Below are positions 1 to 14,500 of a DNA stretch of 64,000 nucleotides, piece after piece. The number at the start of each line of letters is the position of its first letter. The stretch's first letter is position 1. The notes beneath the pieces were generated by a model that was not told the DNA's origin, ran no database searches, and saw nothing but the letters and a program-made list of their open reading frames with translations. The DNA is from Cruorifilaria tuberocauda. Its lineage: Eukaryota; Nematoda; Chromadorea; Rhabditida; Onchocercidae. Made by a program: the position numbers and the translations under genes. The stretch covers positions 124,001 to 188,000 of the forward strand of contig JABVXU010000023.1 of assembly GCA_013365365.1 (NCBI GenBank), written 5' to 3'.

Positions 1-588
1 TGGAAATGGCGTGAAACTTTTAATTTGGAGTACCTAAGTAATTTGGGAGTGTAATGAATTGTTTAGGGGAGAAACAAAGAGAGAGTTGAGCGGTATATTT
101 GTCCTTTACTCTCATTTGATGCAGGGAAATTACCAGAGAAAATCAGGATATCTCTCTCATCCTTTTATATACTCTTTTCTTCCATTGATATATCGTGTTT
201 TTACCGTTATTACGATAACTTTAAATAATTTTTTTATTGCTATAGGCATTATATCCGTTGTCACGATTGCTGTTACTATGTTTTTGTCTACTCAATAATC
301 ATCCTAAAAGTTATTGTTTCTTCTTCTTGCTTAATTATCCAAATATTCCTTGTACAATAAACATTTCAGGGACAGTCGTTTTTACTGTTTATTTTCTTCT
401 ACGAATAAGATCATCTTTCACGCGGCATGTTTAGGCGGGAAACATTTCCATAATATGAGTGTTGATATGCAATAAAACCTTACATGTTCTTTAATTCACC
501 TGCTTTACTTTTTCACATTCTTTCAATTTCACTCTCCTTTTCAAATTCCAATCAGATGTGACATTTTTTTTAATCCAGGCAAATTAAA
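1..588. other. 5' flank of the KIF4 gene; no gene recognised
   Basis: AT-rich flank. One 79-codon open frame (59-298, +) is hydrophobic but has no recognisable family and no clear splice partner, so I do not call it a gene. The segment presumably carries the promoter of the kinesin gene. The last 15 bases hold an acceptor-like pyrimidine run ending in CAG. Confidence 0.5.
565..578 (+). promoter_or_regulatory. Candidate spliced-leader (or 5'UTR intron) acceptor of the KIF4 gene
   Basis: A T-rich run ends in CAG at 576-578, ten bases before the ATG at 589. That position is typical of nematode trans-splice acceptors. A 5'UTR intron would look the same, so only 5'-end transcript data can separate the two. 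Confidence 0.45.
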
Positions 589-3500
589 ATGGCAGGAATT
601 ATTCCGGTTAGGGTCGCTATTCGAGTTCGTCCACTTAATAATCGAGAAAAGGCAGAGAATTCGCAAGAATGTGTGCAGTGCTTTGTGGAACAGAGTCAGG
701 TGAGTATTTGATTTGCATCGCCGACTAAGAGAGAAAAAAAATTGGAATTAATTTTTTTCCAGATTTTACAACTGTTGACTGTTTAGATATCAATAAACGG
801 TAAAATTTTTACGTTCGACAGCGTCTTCGATCCTACTACATCGCAAGAAATGATATATGATGCGTGTGCTGCTCCATTACTGGAGAAAATTTTTGATGGT
901 ATCTTACTTCCCTTCCGTTCATTAATTCTGCGACTGTGACTTTTATTTTTAATATGTCCATGGAATAAAATTTTTATACATGAAAATTACAAGTAGTTTT
1001 AGTATTTTGAAAATAGAAAAATTAAGGATATAATTGCACGATTCTTGCGTATGGACAAACAGGTAGCGGAAAAACCTATACGATGGGAACTGAAGAAACG
1101 GTCAACATTTTTTAGTTTTTTTTCTGTTGGTAAGGTACATGCGGCGATAAATTTCTGTTTCAATAATATATATATTATCATTTCGAACGAAAATTTTTTC
1201 GACAGCTGCTAAACTGCCTCCACAACTGTACAGTTTTCGAATTTCTGTTGCCGTGAATTAAATCAATTAAAGAAAGTTAAATAAAAAAATGGAGTGAAAT
1301 CATTCAGTGATTTTGCTAGCATCATGAAGACATTATTGATCAGTATATATAACAAATTTTATGTCCAGTTCAATTTTTAAATTCGAAATTAGAATGATAA
1401 AAAGTTTGTCTTAGATAACTGCATCAAGCGAGGGACGTGGGATTATTTCGCGATTAGTGGATGGTATCTTTAAACAAATTGGAACGTCAGATAAGCATGC
1501 TTATCGAGTAACAGCGTCAATGCTTGAAATATATGAAGAGAAGGTTATCGATTTGCTTTGTATCAGTCGGGAATGTTTGCAGATTCGCGAATCAAAAGGA
1601 GTAGTTTTTGTAAGTATTAAATTTAAGAATGTGTTTTAAAGCTTTAGCACATTTTGAGATAAATTTCAATCTTCTTTGATCGTTTCTGTTTGGAATTTTC
1701 GTCAAAATTTTTCATTTTTTAGGTTCAAGGATTATCCGTACATTCGGTATCCTGTCTTGATGATGCCTTAAAACTTCTGCAGAAAGGATGTCAACTTCGA
1801 AGTAGAGGAGAAACAGCGATGAACGACAAATCATCACGCTCGCATGCCATTTTCACATTATGTATCGAAGGGAATGAATCAGACGAAAGGTTTAAGCTCC
1901 TGTTGGCTGCCAAGATTTCAATATTTCGCATAGAAGTTAAATATATTATAATTTAAATGACAATTTCCAGTTCCATGTTCAAAGCAAAACTTCATCTTGT
2001 GGATTTGGCTGGTTCTGAGCGTTTGAAGAAGACTCAAGCTGAGGGTGAAAGAATGCGAGAGGGTATTAAGATCAATGAAGGTTTACTGGCCTTGGGTAAC
2101 GTAATTGCGTCTTTGACCGATCCGAGTGCTACCGGACGCCATATTCCATATCGTGTTACGAAAATTACGCGTCTTCTTCAAGGTATCCCTCTCCAGTTTT
2201 CAGGGTTGGTAGAAATTCGTTTGCTAAATTGGGTTGTCAGGTATATGATATTTCTTCAGGATTAATTTTTGCAAGAGAATATAATAAATATAATTTTCTT
2301 CAACTAAGCTATGCGTATTAGAACAAATTTAATTTACAGATTCGCTTGGAGGGAATAGTTATACGGTGATGATAGCATGCGTTTCACCAGCTGATACTAA
2401 TGCTGACGAAACCCTGTCAACGCTACGATATGCGGATCGAGCGAAACATATCAAGAATAAGCCCACTGTGAATATCGACCCAAATATGGCTCTGATCCAA
2501 AGTTTGAGAGATGAGTTAGCGAGCATGAAACACGAATTGGCAATGGTTTATGCAAAAGGAAATTCGGTAACATTGGATGATAACCAGACAAAGTAAAATT
2601 TTAGCTAATTTCTAAGCTTACTAAAACGAACTAGATCTAGAAACTGTATTGAAGTTTTTGTTTGTTTAGTGGTGGAATAACGAAAGAATGCAAGAGATGT
2701 GCTGAATTAGAAAAACAAAATCTGGAGAGGCAAGAAGATTACAATCGTCGTAACGTACGGTTTGCGGAAGCAATGGCGGAAAATTCGAAATTAGTAGAGC
2801 AGTTGCTGGCCTCACAACAAATCGTTGAACAGCTGAGAGATCATATTAAGGAAATCAAGTAAATTTTTATTTGGTACGATTAATTTTGAGAAAAAGTTCA
2901 TCCTTACACTAATTTTTCAAGTTTCTAGAAAGAAAAGCGAAAATAAGGAGTTTGAAGAGGCGATTAAGATCTTGGACATTGCTGTCAATTTGCGAGGTCC
3001 AATCGAAGAAGAAAAAGACAAAGATATATTCGATGTAAATTAATTTATTAATAAAATGATAAAATGTGTTAGATTCCAAGTTTGTTTCATTAAGATTATC
3101 ACTGTGGAATAATCCGGAAACCAAGTAGCAGGAGATCTAGTTTTATAGGAAAGTTCCCAAAAAAAAAATTTTTTTTATAACCTCGTTCTCGGCGCACTCA
3201 TAAGTTAGTGGTAAAAAAATGATTCTATCTTTCTGTACGTGATTGATTCTATTACTTGTTTACATCAATACAAAATTGATAATTCATTTTTAAATTCATT
3301 TTTTTTTAGATTGTTGAAGATGATGGAGATGATGAAACATCCGATCAAGCATTTGTCAGTCGTTTTACTGAGAAGCAAATAGCACTTAACAAAGACATGC
3401 GGGATATTTTGGAAGAAATCAAGCAAAAAGTTTGTTATTTGATTCAAAATTATGTCTGTCAATGTCCAGTAAGAATTAAATAATGTTTAATGAATTTCAG

Positions 3501-6500
3501 GAACTGGCATTTGAAGCAACCGTTGCTTCACAAACAGAAATCATCAAGATGCGTAATACTTATGCTGCTGAAATGGAACATCTTCAGGCGAAACTGGTTG
3601 TTTTGGAAAAAGAAAAACAAGAGTTACTGAGCAAACTTAAGGGTTCCAGTATCCATCATAAGTAAGTATGATCTTTGTCTAAAGTTGCTATTTGTTCGCC
3701 ACAGCAGACAGAAGAAGAATTTGGGATTTTGAAACAATTAATTTGTATTTATTATAAGGTTGAGCGAAGAACGGCGGAAACGACTTCAGGAACTTGAAAA
3801 AGAATTGGCATCAAGCAAGAGACGGATGGCAGAAATCCAAAAACTAGAAAAAGAAAACATTCGTTTGCAAGAGCAATCCAAGAAATTGAGTACGGAACTT
3901 AATGTATGTTTATTAATTAATGAAATTATTAAAATTGGCTGACGAAATCCCGTTTAAAACTATTTTTTTTTAATCACTTTTATGTATATATTTACAGGAA
4001 CTGAAGAAGTTAAGAGTCAAAATGTCCAAACAAATGAAGGAAGGGGAAGTAAAGTTTCGGAAATGGAAAATGACGGCTGATCGAAATATGGCGCAATTGA
4101 AAAACCAGGTTCGTTTTTGATCTTGTTCATTCAAAATCAATTTTTAAGAGAAATGCAGTAATACTACATAAAAATTCATCGATAAAATCAGTAACAAATT
4201 TAATCATATCTTCTCCAAGTTTAGATTATATTCAATTGACTTTGTTCTTATTCTTTTCTTGAGGTGCGCAAACGCGAAGTAGAAATAGCACGAGAGCAGC
4301 ACGCGAAAAATCTACAATTAACCATATATCGACGTAAATATGAAGAAGCAAATGCTTGCAATCGGCGTTTGCAAATGCAACTTGCCAAAAGCACTACTAG
4401 AACAAAAACATGTTGTGATGGACAATTTATTGCAAGTTTTTATGAAAAGTTTCAACTTTTTTTATTTTTAAATGGAGGTACTCCATTCAAACTTAAAAAT
4501 TAAGTTGGACACCATCAATTCAATGACTTATGATTGAAACAAACTTTGAACATATTTTGAAATAGATCCAGGCATGCTCAAAGTTAGCTTCAATCCAACT
4601 AGATTGAAGTTTTGTTTAGTATCAGTTAAACTTGCTTACTTCACTTTCTCTTGCAGTCAGCTCTGAACGATGAACTGGCTGTAGCTTATTCTGCAGCGGA
4701 GGCCGAAATTCATTGCAAAGTCTTAATCGAACAGCGAAAAATACTTTCTGTTCAGCAACACAAATTACAGAAAATATTTGAGGAGTTGTTGAAAGAACCA
4801 TCGGTTAAGGTTTGTTACTAGTTTTGATAAATTTCAATCTTGTGTGAATCGTTTTAAATTCTTTGATCTCAAATTTGTCCTCAAATGAAAAATATATTGA
4901 AGCCCATTGTCACTCATGCATCATTTTGAAAAAATTGTTTTCAGCGTCGTACTGGATTAAACCGTATTGGTATCGATAGTGAAAATGAAAAACAGTTAAT
5001 CGAAGAGCAGCTTAAAAATTTGGATAAAGAAATTCAATTACGAGGAAGTGAACTCGGTGATATTCAAAAGAAATGCACAAAAGCTTGCTCAGATGAACAA
5101 CGTGAACAACTGTGGGCTGCTGTACGGAATCTTACAGAAGCAAGAGCAGGCTTGAATCGCCTATTCGATGCAGTAATTAAATTTTCCATTCTCATTCAGT
5201 TCTAGAATTTAATCAGGATGAAGACTTTTGATTAAAAATAATTCAAGAAGTGACGAGCATAAGACTAAAATTAAAAAAAATTAAATGCAAAAATATTTAT
5301 AGACCATAAACGAGAGGCGTTCTTGTTTGGAAAAGGATTTAGTAATCGAAGAATTAATGAGAAGCATGGATGAAACGAAAAGTTTGTATGAAAAGAAGTT
5401 AGATGCTATGCGGATGGAACTAAAAAGTGTTAAAGCTGTAGCAGGGAGCCTACGAAGAAACTTAGCAGAGACTGAACTATGCTACGCTAAGCAAGTATAG
5501 TTATTTCTCAGATTTAGATTTTTATTTAAATTTTGAGAATGGAAGCAATGCAAAATTTTCTTTTTTATTAAAGGAATATGATATGATAAACATTTGGAAT
5601 GAAATGGCAGAGGGGCACTTCGACTTGCCGGATAATGTTGTCAAGAATTTGAGCTTAGTAAAGGACGCTGCTAACAATTTCACCAATCTCCAACTAGCGT
5701 TTGAACAAAAGCGAAATGATTTAAAGGTTTGCATCGTCAGAAATGAATTTTTCTTCCATTCGAAATATAGAAAATGTTACTTCTATGTTGCCATAAACTC
5801 CGAAAGTTCTTAGAAATAATTTTAATGTTGGGAATATCAGAAATCGCATGCACGCTTATACCATGGTCGACTACGTCGCAAGACCGGGCCAGTTGATTGT
5901 ATCATGCCTGGCCACTCATCAATAGAAAGTGTAAGTTTTATCATGATTTTATGATCATCCTCTAGAAATTAGATTTTGATTTTACTATAATTTCAAGTTG
6001 GTTATAATTTCGGATCATTTTCTTAATATAACTGCTTGATTAGAAATTAGAATTACTGCAGTCAATTGCTTAAAATCTTTATGGGAAAAAATGTTTACAG
6101 ATTTTGAAAGAAAAAGAGGATGAAGGAGATTTGTGTAAAAATTATCAAATAAGAGAGAATCGGAAACCGGTAGAACGCCTTGGAATTGTAAGTATCAGTT
6201 TTCTCTTTTATTATCTTCGTATATCTGAACTCATTAAATTCACATAAGTTGCTTACTAACTGACACCCTGTACCCTTTTAAGGTTATGGATTCGGATTCA
6301 ATATTCTCAGATGAGAAAGAAGAGAATACATCCACTGCAGACAGTGATTTTTCATATTATCCCACTCCGCGACGAATAATCCGTAAACGTGAATCCAGGT
6401 TACTTTCTCCGATATTAATGCATCATACTTGTATTATTAAGTTTATATTTCGATAAATAGAAATTTTAATTTAAAAGTGAATTTATTTGTACTACCTGAG

Positions 6501-7068
6501 ATAGTGTTAAAATTCAGCTCATACATTTAAGAGATTTTTCAGTAATCAAGGATAAATCGTTTCGGGATAACTATGTAAGACGGGGCATATCATCTCAACG
6601 CAACTTGAATTCCTGATAGTTCCATTTATTACTAGAATCGTATGCATCGTATTGTATGAAAGTTAATCTTTAAAAATCCTGCAAAGTCGGTATGCATTCA
6701 GGCTGTCTTAACTAGTAAAAAGGCTATCGTTAGTGGGTAACAAAATTTCAGTTTGGCTGATATGTCTGGACGCCGTGACACTTTCATTTTGAACGAAGCG
6801 CCTCTGAAACAAATTGATGTGGAACAAGAACCGAAAGACGAGCCAGTTGCAGGCTGCAGCAAAGTCATTTTTAGACTTTATTTTGTATCGCTTCTGACTA
6901 GATTTTAAGGCAGTGTTAACATGTTACTTTCGAATTTACTTATTTTAGTAATAAAAATTTCTTTTTTAGGAATCTGACTTTAATCCGAATACGACGTATA
7001 CCATTGGACAATGCTCAGAATTAGATCATCGATCGATTGTAACTCGTGACCTTTTTAAGAAACTTTAA
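589..7068 (+). CDS. klp-19: Chromokinesin KIF4 / KLP-19
   Basis: Plus-end-directed kinesin-4 motor. Family members bind chromosomes and the spindle midzone and act in chromosome alignment and segregation. Predicted exons: 589-699, 787-898, 1027-1100, 1415-1609, 1723-1889, 1971-2182, 2340-2592, 2670-2858, 2929-3034, 3310-3429, 3501-3661, 3759-3903, 3998-4108, 4264-4435, 4661-4809, 4945-5172, 5303-5494, 5574-5726, 5841-5930, 6101-6187, 6283-6398, 6752-6863, 6970-7068. All phases agree and the product is 1117 residues, close to the family's 1100-1230. The N-terminal motor has the P-loop GQTGSGKT (84-91), switch I NDKSSRSH (198-205), switch II VDLAGSE (230-236), and the KIF4-like stretches [18 protein letters not shown] and NKPTVNIDP after the motor. 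A long Lys/Glu-rich coiled coil fills exons 7-18. The tail is basic, then acidic (EKEEN, EPKDEP). The cysteine-rich domain of vertebrate KIF4 is not visible. Start chosen because motor homology begins at residue 7 and an acceptor-like CAG lies just upstream. The exon 14/15 junction is the least certain. Confidence 0.94.
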
Positions 7069-8597
7069 ATTTTAGTTTGTAATTTTTTAATGGATTATAA
7101 TTTTGAATTCTATAATTTTATAATTTAACTTCTGCCTACCAAATTATTCTTATATAATACTCGAAAATAAAACAAAAGAACCAAAACTTTCTGATTCCAT
7201 CAATATTTCACAGAAATACCGTATGGTCATATTTTCTTCAATCCAAATGACATTTTATGAAGCAAGTTTAATTGTAATATACACTGACTGATCTCTCTTA
7301 GTTATTTCATTAATCTGATTATCGATGATTAAAATCATTATATTGATATTTTAATGTTATATCACTTTATATGAAAGTACTGATTTTCTGTGTGATATTT
7401 TTTCCTAATATTTTGTGGTCATTCTGCGAATCGCTTGCGAAATTTTTGATTTAAATGCACCTGACTCTTATGCGCTGATTTGATAAACATGATTCGGGTT
7501 TTTTAATGGCATTTTGCTCGTTTTTTCCTAGATTTGAAGGATCAATAACCTTTTCACGATATTCATAGAGTTTGTGCTTCGCAGTGAAAGCATTTTATCT
7601 AAAATCGTTGCATTTTATAATCTTTTTTCTTCGCTTTAAATTGATATTGTCGGAGTTGAAAATATACGAGCAATAATATTTGTGGTAAATATGTCTTTGT
7701 ATATTGAAATGAATTCATTAATTTCATATTAGTTACTTTAAAATGGTTGTTCTTAGTTTCTGTTAAAAATCAAAAGGGTTGCAAAAATCTCCTTTTCTGT
7801 TTGTTTAAGGCTGGAAAGTCGGGTATTAGAGTTCGGTACTAATTTATTAAAATATATTGTTTAGTGTCGTATTCTCTCTTGACTATTGCAAGCTGGTCCT
7901 TAATAATGATAGTTAATTGATTGAAATGACATGGCTTGGGCATGAATGGTTAATTAGTAAAGCATATAATGCTGTACACGTCATTTTTTAAAAATAATTC
8001 GGTTATCGAAAGAGTGTTCGTAAGGTGAAAAATTCCGTGTAGATCTCTCAATTATAACGTATATAAAACAGGTCGTAAACAAGAAGAATCCGGTTAAATT
8101 CTTAAGTTTTATCCGGCAGATCATTAGTCAGCATGATTTCGCAGTGCGGCATAGCGTTATCGGTTAACCTATCGTTATTCATTTTGATTTGTTGTCTAAA
8201 AAATAATATCGTTGATTAAATCAAGTAATGCTTCCTGCAGTCAGAAAGATCGTGGTATCCCTTATGACAAATTACAACTTATAGCTCCACAGTATTCCTA
8301 GTATGTTGTAAGTTGAAGTGGTGATATTATAATTAAATTTCATTGATAAATGACATTCCAAATAAATATAAAAAAAATAAAATATGGATTGCATTACTAG
8401 AAAATCAAGATTCGTTAATATTGTAATTGTAGTCTAAATTTTCGTCTAGTTGTTCATCATATGTCAAATATCATATTGTTGACGTCACACTCCATCGCAG
8501 TTCTTTATTTACAGCCGTTGCTTCCTACATTCCTCCCGCGAGATATAATAGACTTTCAATCTTAATATGGATTTTCTTTTTTTAAGGGTCCCGAACA
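7069..8597. other. Intergenic, KIF4 3' flank and POLQ 5' flank
   Basis: 1.5 kb of AT-rich DNA with no coding exon I can support on either strand. A consensus AATAAA lies at 7166-7171, about 100 bases after the kinesin stop. The right end carries the T-rich acceptor-like run before the POLQ start. Confidence 0.6.
7166..7171 (+). terminator. Polyadenylation signal AATAAA of the KIF4 gene
   Basis: Perfect AATAAA about 98 bases downstream of the TAA at 7066-7068. It is the first such hexamer in sense after the stop. Confidence 0.5.
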
Positions 8598-11500
8598 ATG
8601 CTCAATCATCCGGCATGGATACCGGATGAAATTGCAGTCGGATATACTGAACACGGTATTCAAGCTCTCCTTTCCTGGCAGTTGGATGTTTTGAATAATC
8701 AGTCTTTGCAAGCTCCACAATACAGAAACTTTATATTTTCTGCCCCAACAAGTTCCGGTAAGACGGTTGTTGCTGAACTAATTGCTGTAAATACTGTCCA
8801 ACAATTACACTGCAAAGCAATTTTTGTCTTCCCATATATATCTGTCGCCAAGGAAAAATTTCTTACCTTGCAGGTTTAATTTTAAATTGTATTTACTTCA
8901 AATCCCAAAGCTTCTATTTTATTATTTCAATTTCTGTTAAAATATATTCTCAGTTTTATATAACCTTTCTATTTACAACGATATTAAAGTCAGCTCTCAT
9001 TTCCATTACTTTAATGGCCAGTTTTGAAGTAATTTAAAAAAGTTTTCAAAAATTCACAAAATGATTTTACTTATTCAGAAAATATGGCGACGGATTAACC
9101 TTCATGTCACCGCATTCATAGGTTCATATTCATCATCATTTCAAGCTTGGGATGCATCAGTATGTACAATTGAGAAAGCTAATTCACTCTTAAATCGTAT
9201 GATTGATGACAAAACGGTATTTGATATAGGTTAGATTTTCTGCTTTTTTCTTTAAAACCATATAATTATATATCAGAGAAGGCGAGATTTTATGGACATA
9301 TTTTGTTAACGAAAAATGTTTCATCCGATATGTGGTTGATAGAAACGTCCATCGACAGGTATCAAACTCCAAAGATGATGAATAAACGAGACTAAGCATA
9401 GAAAATTATTAGCAAAAGATTCGCGAACAATTCTATTTCGGTATTATATTTATCATTATTGAGAAAATACTAATTTATCTTTTGTCAGGTGTACTGGTAA
9501 TCGATGAATTTCATATGTTATTTGATGAGAATCGTGGTCCGCTGGTAGAACAAATTATTGGAAAAGCGCTATACATTTCGCGGTTTTTAAAGTAAGGAGT
9601 TCTAAATGTGTATTAGGAAGACTTTACCTTATAATAATTTATCAAATTAATTTCAATTAAAACTAAAATAAAATAATTTATTGAAATAATAAAAAAGTAA
9701 TTTATAATAGTATATTAAATATAATATCGATAATGATGTACTAAATTAATACTCTTAAATTCCTAAAACACTGAAATTTTTTCCAAAAGTTTAAAATTTC
9801 ATAAAAGGTTGCATATTTTAAATTCTGATTTTTGCAGCCATCGAATTCAAATTATCGGCTTAAGCGCCACGTTGCCGAATTTGAGTGAATTAGCTGACTG
9901 GTTGAGTGCCGAGAAGTATGAAACACAATTTCGCCCGATACAATTGCATGAAATGATAATGTGTGATAACGAACTGCGAGACATGAACACACTGCAATGT
10001 ATTCGAACTGTATCAAGTGAACTTGCTGTTTCAAACGATATCGAATATGCAATCATACAGTATGATTCTCAATAAATCACCAATTTTAAAATCAAAGATT
10101 CTTAAATATTTCAAATCTTTTCTTTTATAAACGTAGAACATGGAAAAAATTCACAAATTTCTAAGAATAATATATGCTAATAACTAGGTAAATCTTGATA
10201 CACAGCTAAATTATTATCACAGTATCATATATTTTACATTTCATGAAGCATTTCAGTTCAAGAATTGCTATAATATTTCTAATTTTTAAGACAGTTCACT
10301 TGCTAAATCATTCGATAAATGAAACCGTATAAATAAATAGTTCGCGATTATATATGTTCTAAGGATTCAGAAAAAAGCTTATTTCTTCCAAAAAACTCAC
10401 ATATATTTGGAATTATTAAGTTTGAGAATATAAAAATGAACTGGATATCATTTCAGACTATGTATGGAATCTATTGTAAAGGGAGAATCAGTACTTGTAT
10501 TTTGTAGTTCAAAAGCAGAAACAGAAAAGCTCGCTCTAGCTATGTCACATCATTTCGAAGAATGTTTCAAATTGAGTAAAAATCAAAATCATATCTCATC
10601 ATTAAATAAACAATCATTGAAATCAGTTAAACAAATGTTTCATCATGAAATACAGTTTGTAGATGACAATTTACAAAAAACGATACCACATGGAATTGCA
10701 TTTCATCATGCTGGTTAGTTTTACAAATATTAGCATGCTTTAATAACACCCGCTTTTTTATCCAGTTTCAAGCTTTATTATTGGACCATTATGATTAATG
10801 TTGTTTTACTATATCTCTTTCTCTCTAAACCATCTTCAGAAGTTTCATTCCACATCGAAGTGAAAAAACATCTTAGTAACAATGTATTGAAGTGGAATGT
10901 AATGTAATAAAAAAGTGGAATGTAATTGATACTTTTCAAACTTCGCAATCTTAATCGCTGAAAATCCATTGGTTTCTGTTTTAAAATGCAATTTTCCCAT
11001 CACGAATTTTTACTACCTCAATATTTAGTGTATCTCAGTTAGTTGTTTATTACACTTCAAAATGGAAGAAATTTCGTCCAAATTTTGGGAAATGTTCATG
11101 AAAATGGGAATTTTTCCAGATTTGCTAAAGTTTGGGAGATTTTTCCCTGAATGAAAAAGGGAAAGGAATAATTTTAAATGCACGTACAGATACACGTATG
11201 CATGTGTTTACATATATGTATCCGTGTACCAATTATTGATAATGTCACCTTGTAACAATTGAGGAGACGTCTTTTTAAAAGCGTTGATTAAGTGCCATTC
11301 ATTGGATAAGGAGGAGCACATTATTATTATTAGCGCATTAACACTCTGATACTTACTTGCTTATAGACTTATTTATTTACGTAACCGTGCGTATTTACTT
11401 ACTTATTTACTTAATTCTTCTCCAATTATCTCATTTATGTTCCGAAATCGTTTCTCAAATCATCAACATTATTCTTACTTGCTCATTCTTTTGTTCCGAT

Positions 11501-14500
11501 ATGATTATCGACGCCCAATCTTCCCATTCGTTTCTCTTTTATGACCTTTCCTAAATGCTTATCTCTCCCTTATTTCCACTTATATTGCCGATATCTTCCA
11601 TTCATCTGTTTAAAATAAAATTATTTATTCTTTTGAAAAATGTATTCTTCGGTGAGAGCGAATTAGTATACATTCTTTTCTTCCGTTGTTAAAGTCCAGA
11701 ATATGATAAAATTTTAAAGAGCAATTTACGCCGATTGAAAAATGATTGATAATCTCCGTTGACTGATGAAATTGGCAATCATTTTCCACAAAATCTATAG
11801 CATAACGGAAATGTAAGCAAGAGATTGAAGTAAACAATAAATTTACTGATATCACTAATACCAAACCAAGATATCGATTTAAAAAGATAAATGACAAGTA
11901 TGTGAAATGAACTAATCATGTATTTCAGGTTTAACTATAGAAGAACGTGAAAGTATTGAGAATGCTTTTCATGAGCAATCACTGCGTATACTATGTGCAA
12001 CATCAACTCTCAGTTCAGGAATAAATTTACCAGCTCATCGAGTAATTATAAAAGCACAAGTATCTGGGCCTGTAGCACTTAATGGTTTGACATATATGCA
12101 AATGATTGGCCGAGCTGGACGTTTAGGACAAACAGAAAAAGGTATAATTCTACTGATTGTGTTGAATGTCGAAATTTAAATTAAATCTTTTGGAATTTTG
12201 GAAACGGAACCTAATTCTTCCAAAAACACTACCAATGATTCATGAAATCCATGACAATAGTGAAGCTGATTGTAGTGTTGATAAATAATAGTAATGGTAA
12301 ATATAAAGACTGTGTCAACCTTGCAGTAGTTATTGGAGTTTCGAATTACAGTAAAAATTTGGGAAATGTAGCCGAAATATTTGAAAAATAAAAAAAATAT
12401 ATGAAAATAATAAAACAAATCAGTAAATGAAAAAACAAATCAACACATTCAACAGTTATTGTTATGGTGATTTACACTACTAATCATAATAAAAATAATT
12501 TTTTCTATTAATGAACAGAATTACATCAGACGAGAAAAAGGAATAATTTTTTCATCTTCATTTATCTTTCTTTAAACCTACAAATACTTCATAACTAGTG
12601 AAAATTCATATAGCAAATATCGAAAATCGTTCATATCATTTCATTAACTTTTTAAAATATTCTATATTCCGAAATTTGTGCCTATTGAGCAATTATTTTA
12701 ATTACTAAGGGAAATTTCAATTACATTATGCATCTTTGAAATTAGAAAAATATACAAATTAAGGCCTTGGATGGTTGCAATCAGTGTTAACAGGGGTTGC
12801 TGATGAAAGTTCCATAAATTCAGTAAAGAAAATATTACGTTCTCTTTATTCTTAATGTATCAGCTGCATATTTCTCATATTAGAATAAATTATGAGAGAA
12901 AATCAAAATATCATTTTGAGACGCATTGAATATCATGAAAATTTTGAAAAGTGTTCCTTGTGAAAGTTTAATAAGGAAACAGTTGTTCGGAGGTTAATAG
13001 AATGTTCATTTTTTCAGTTCTTCATTATTATTAATGTATTTTTTCATAATTAATATTTCAAAATTGCTTGTATTGCTTTTAACATTAAACTTAGACGACA
13101 AAATAATGTAAAGTTCCAAAACTTTTGGTCTGTTTAGTTTTAATCACCGGATTTTTTGTGTGAAAAGTTGAAGGAAATTAATAGGCTAGGAAATAGAGTA
13201 ATCTCAAGTACAAAAGATCTTCATCAGTTTTTCGCTCATTAATAACTTTTAATTTGCTGAAAGTGACATTCGAAATGAATTTCATTTGCTAGTGATAAAA
13301 AGTAATGTAACTGAAATTACTTTGAAAAGCTAGAATTTCGCGACGGTGTATCCGGAAACTTACTTTGTCAGATATCTTCCTAATGTTAAATAATTGAGAG
13401 ATAATATTGTTCGTATATCGCAAGAACCGAAGGTCATTCGATTTGGGTAAGCGTGTGAAAAAAGTTATGTGAAACAATAACTACAAGTGATGGTTGCTGT
13501 TGAAGCAATTATATGGTAACTCGATATCCATTCATTTCAAATTGTCAATAAGTCGTTTCGCTAGCTCGAATCCAGAGATCATTTTATCATCCAAAATAGA
13601 TTTGCTGCGTTTAATTTTCCTCAATTTCCCTTCCTCTTCCTTTGAATTTAAGCTACGAAATTTCTCTAATTTTCTATCAAATTATCAGACTACGGATTAA
13701 TCAAGTAAATACTGATAAATTGATACATCGACTGTTATGTTTTATAACTAAAATAGAATCTTCGATCTATAATTGGGATTATGCCTGAAGTTGACTTCTG
13801 GTCTTATCAGATAAGAAGATGGAATAATATCAGATTAGATTTGAATTCATAGATTGAGAGACTACTGAGACTGAGAAATTATATTTAAGAGCAATTATTC
13901 TAAGAGTTTACTCAAATCTTAAAACATGTGGTATCTTTTTTGTTCCAAAGAATTCTAACACAATCTATATTATTTTTTCAGGATGTTTACAATTAAATTT
14001 CAATTTTCGAAATTCATATTCGGAAAGATAAAATTTGCCTCACTAGGATAGAACTTATTCTTTTAACGAGCGTATTTAGTTAAGGAATTTAATTAGCAGC
14101 ATTGAACTTTGATAATTGAATAGTTAATAAGATATTTTGCTAGCATATTAGCTTCTACAAGTGATGTTTTGGTAATTTTTCTTGCAGCTGAATGAGTTTG
14201 AAATATATAATTAACCAAATTTCCAATAAAGATACCGTAATATTCATTTTCTCTCTTTCTTGTCATGTTCATTTCGTTCTTTTTTTCAATAACTTCAATT
14301 ACTTATAGCTATTGAAACCTTAGTACTTCGAGTTTTAATTGAGTAAAACTTAAGAATTTTTTCTGATTTGCAGTTTGTTGTAGAAATCGTTCTCTTTTGC
14401 AATATTTCCACATTTTCATTTGCCCAAATAGTATAACATTTGATCAAAATTTAACTTAGATGAAGCAAACAAAGTTTCATATGTAAATGATTCAACCTAT

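Noticed and set aside
59..298. 79-codon hydrophobic open frame upstream of KIF4
   Set aside because: No family resemblance, no upstream context for a start, and ordinary AT-rich composition in which Phe/Ile/Leu codons arise by chance.
5522..5734. 70-codon open frame on the minus strand inside KIF4
   Set aside because: Shadow of kinesin exon 18; the plus-strand reading is the one with coiled-coil periodicity and matching splice phases.
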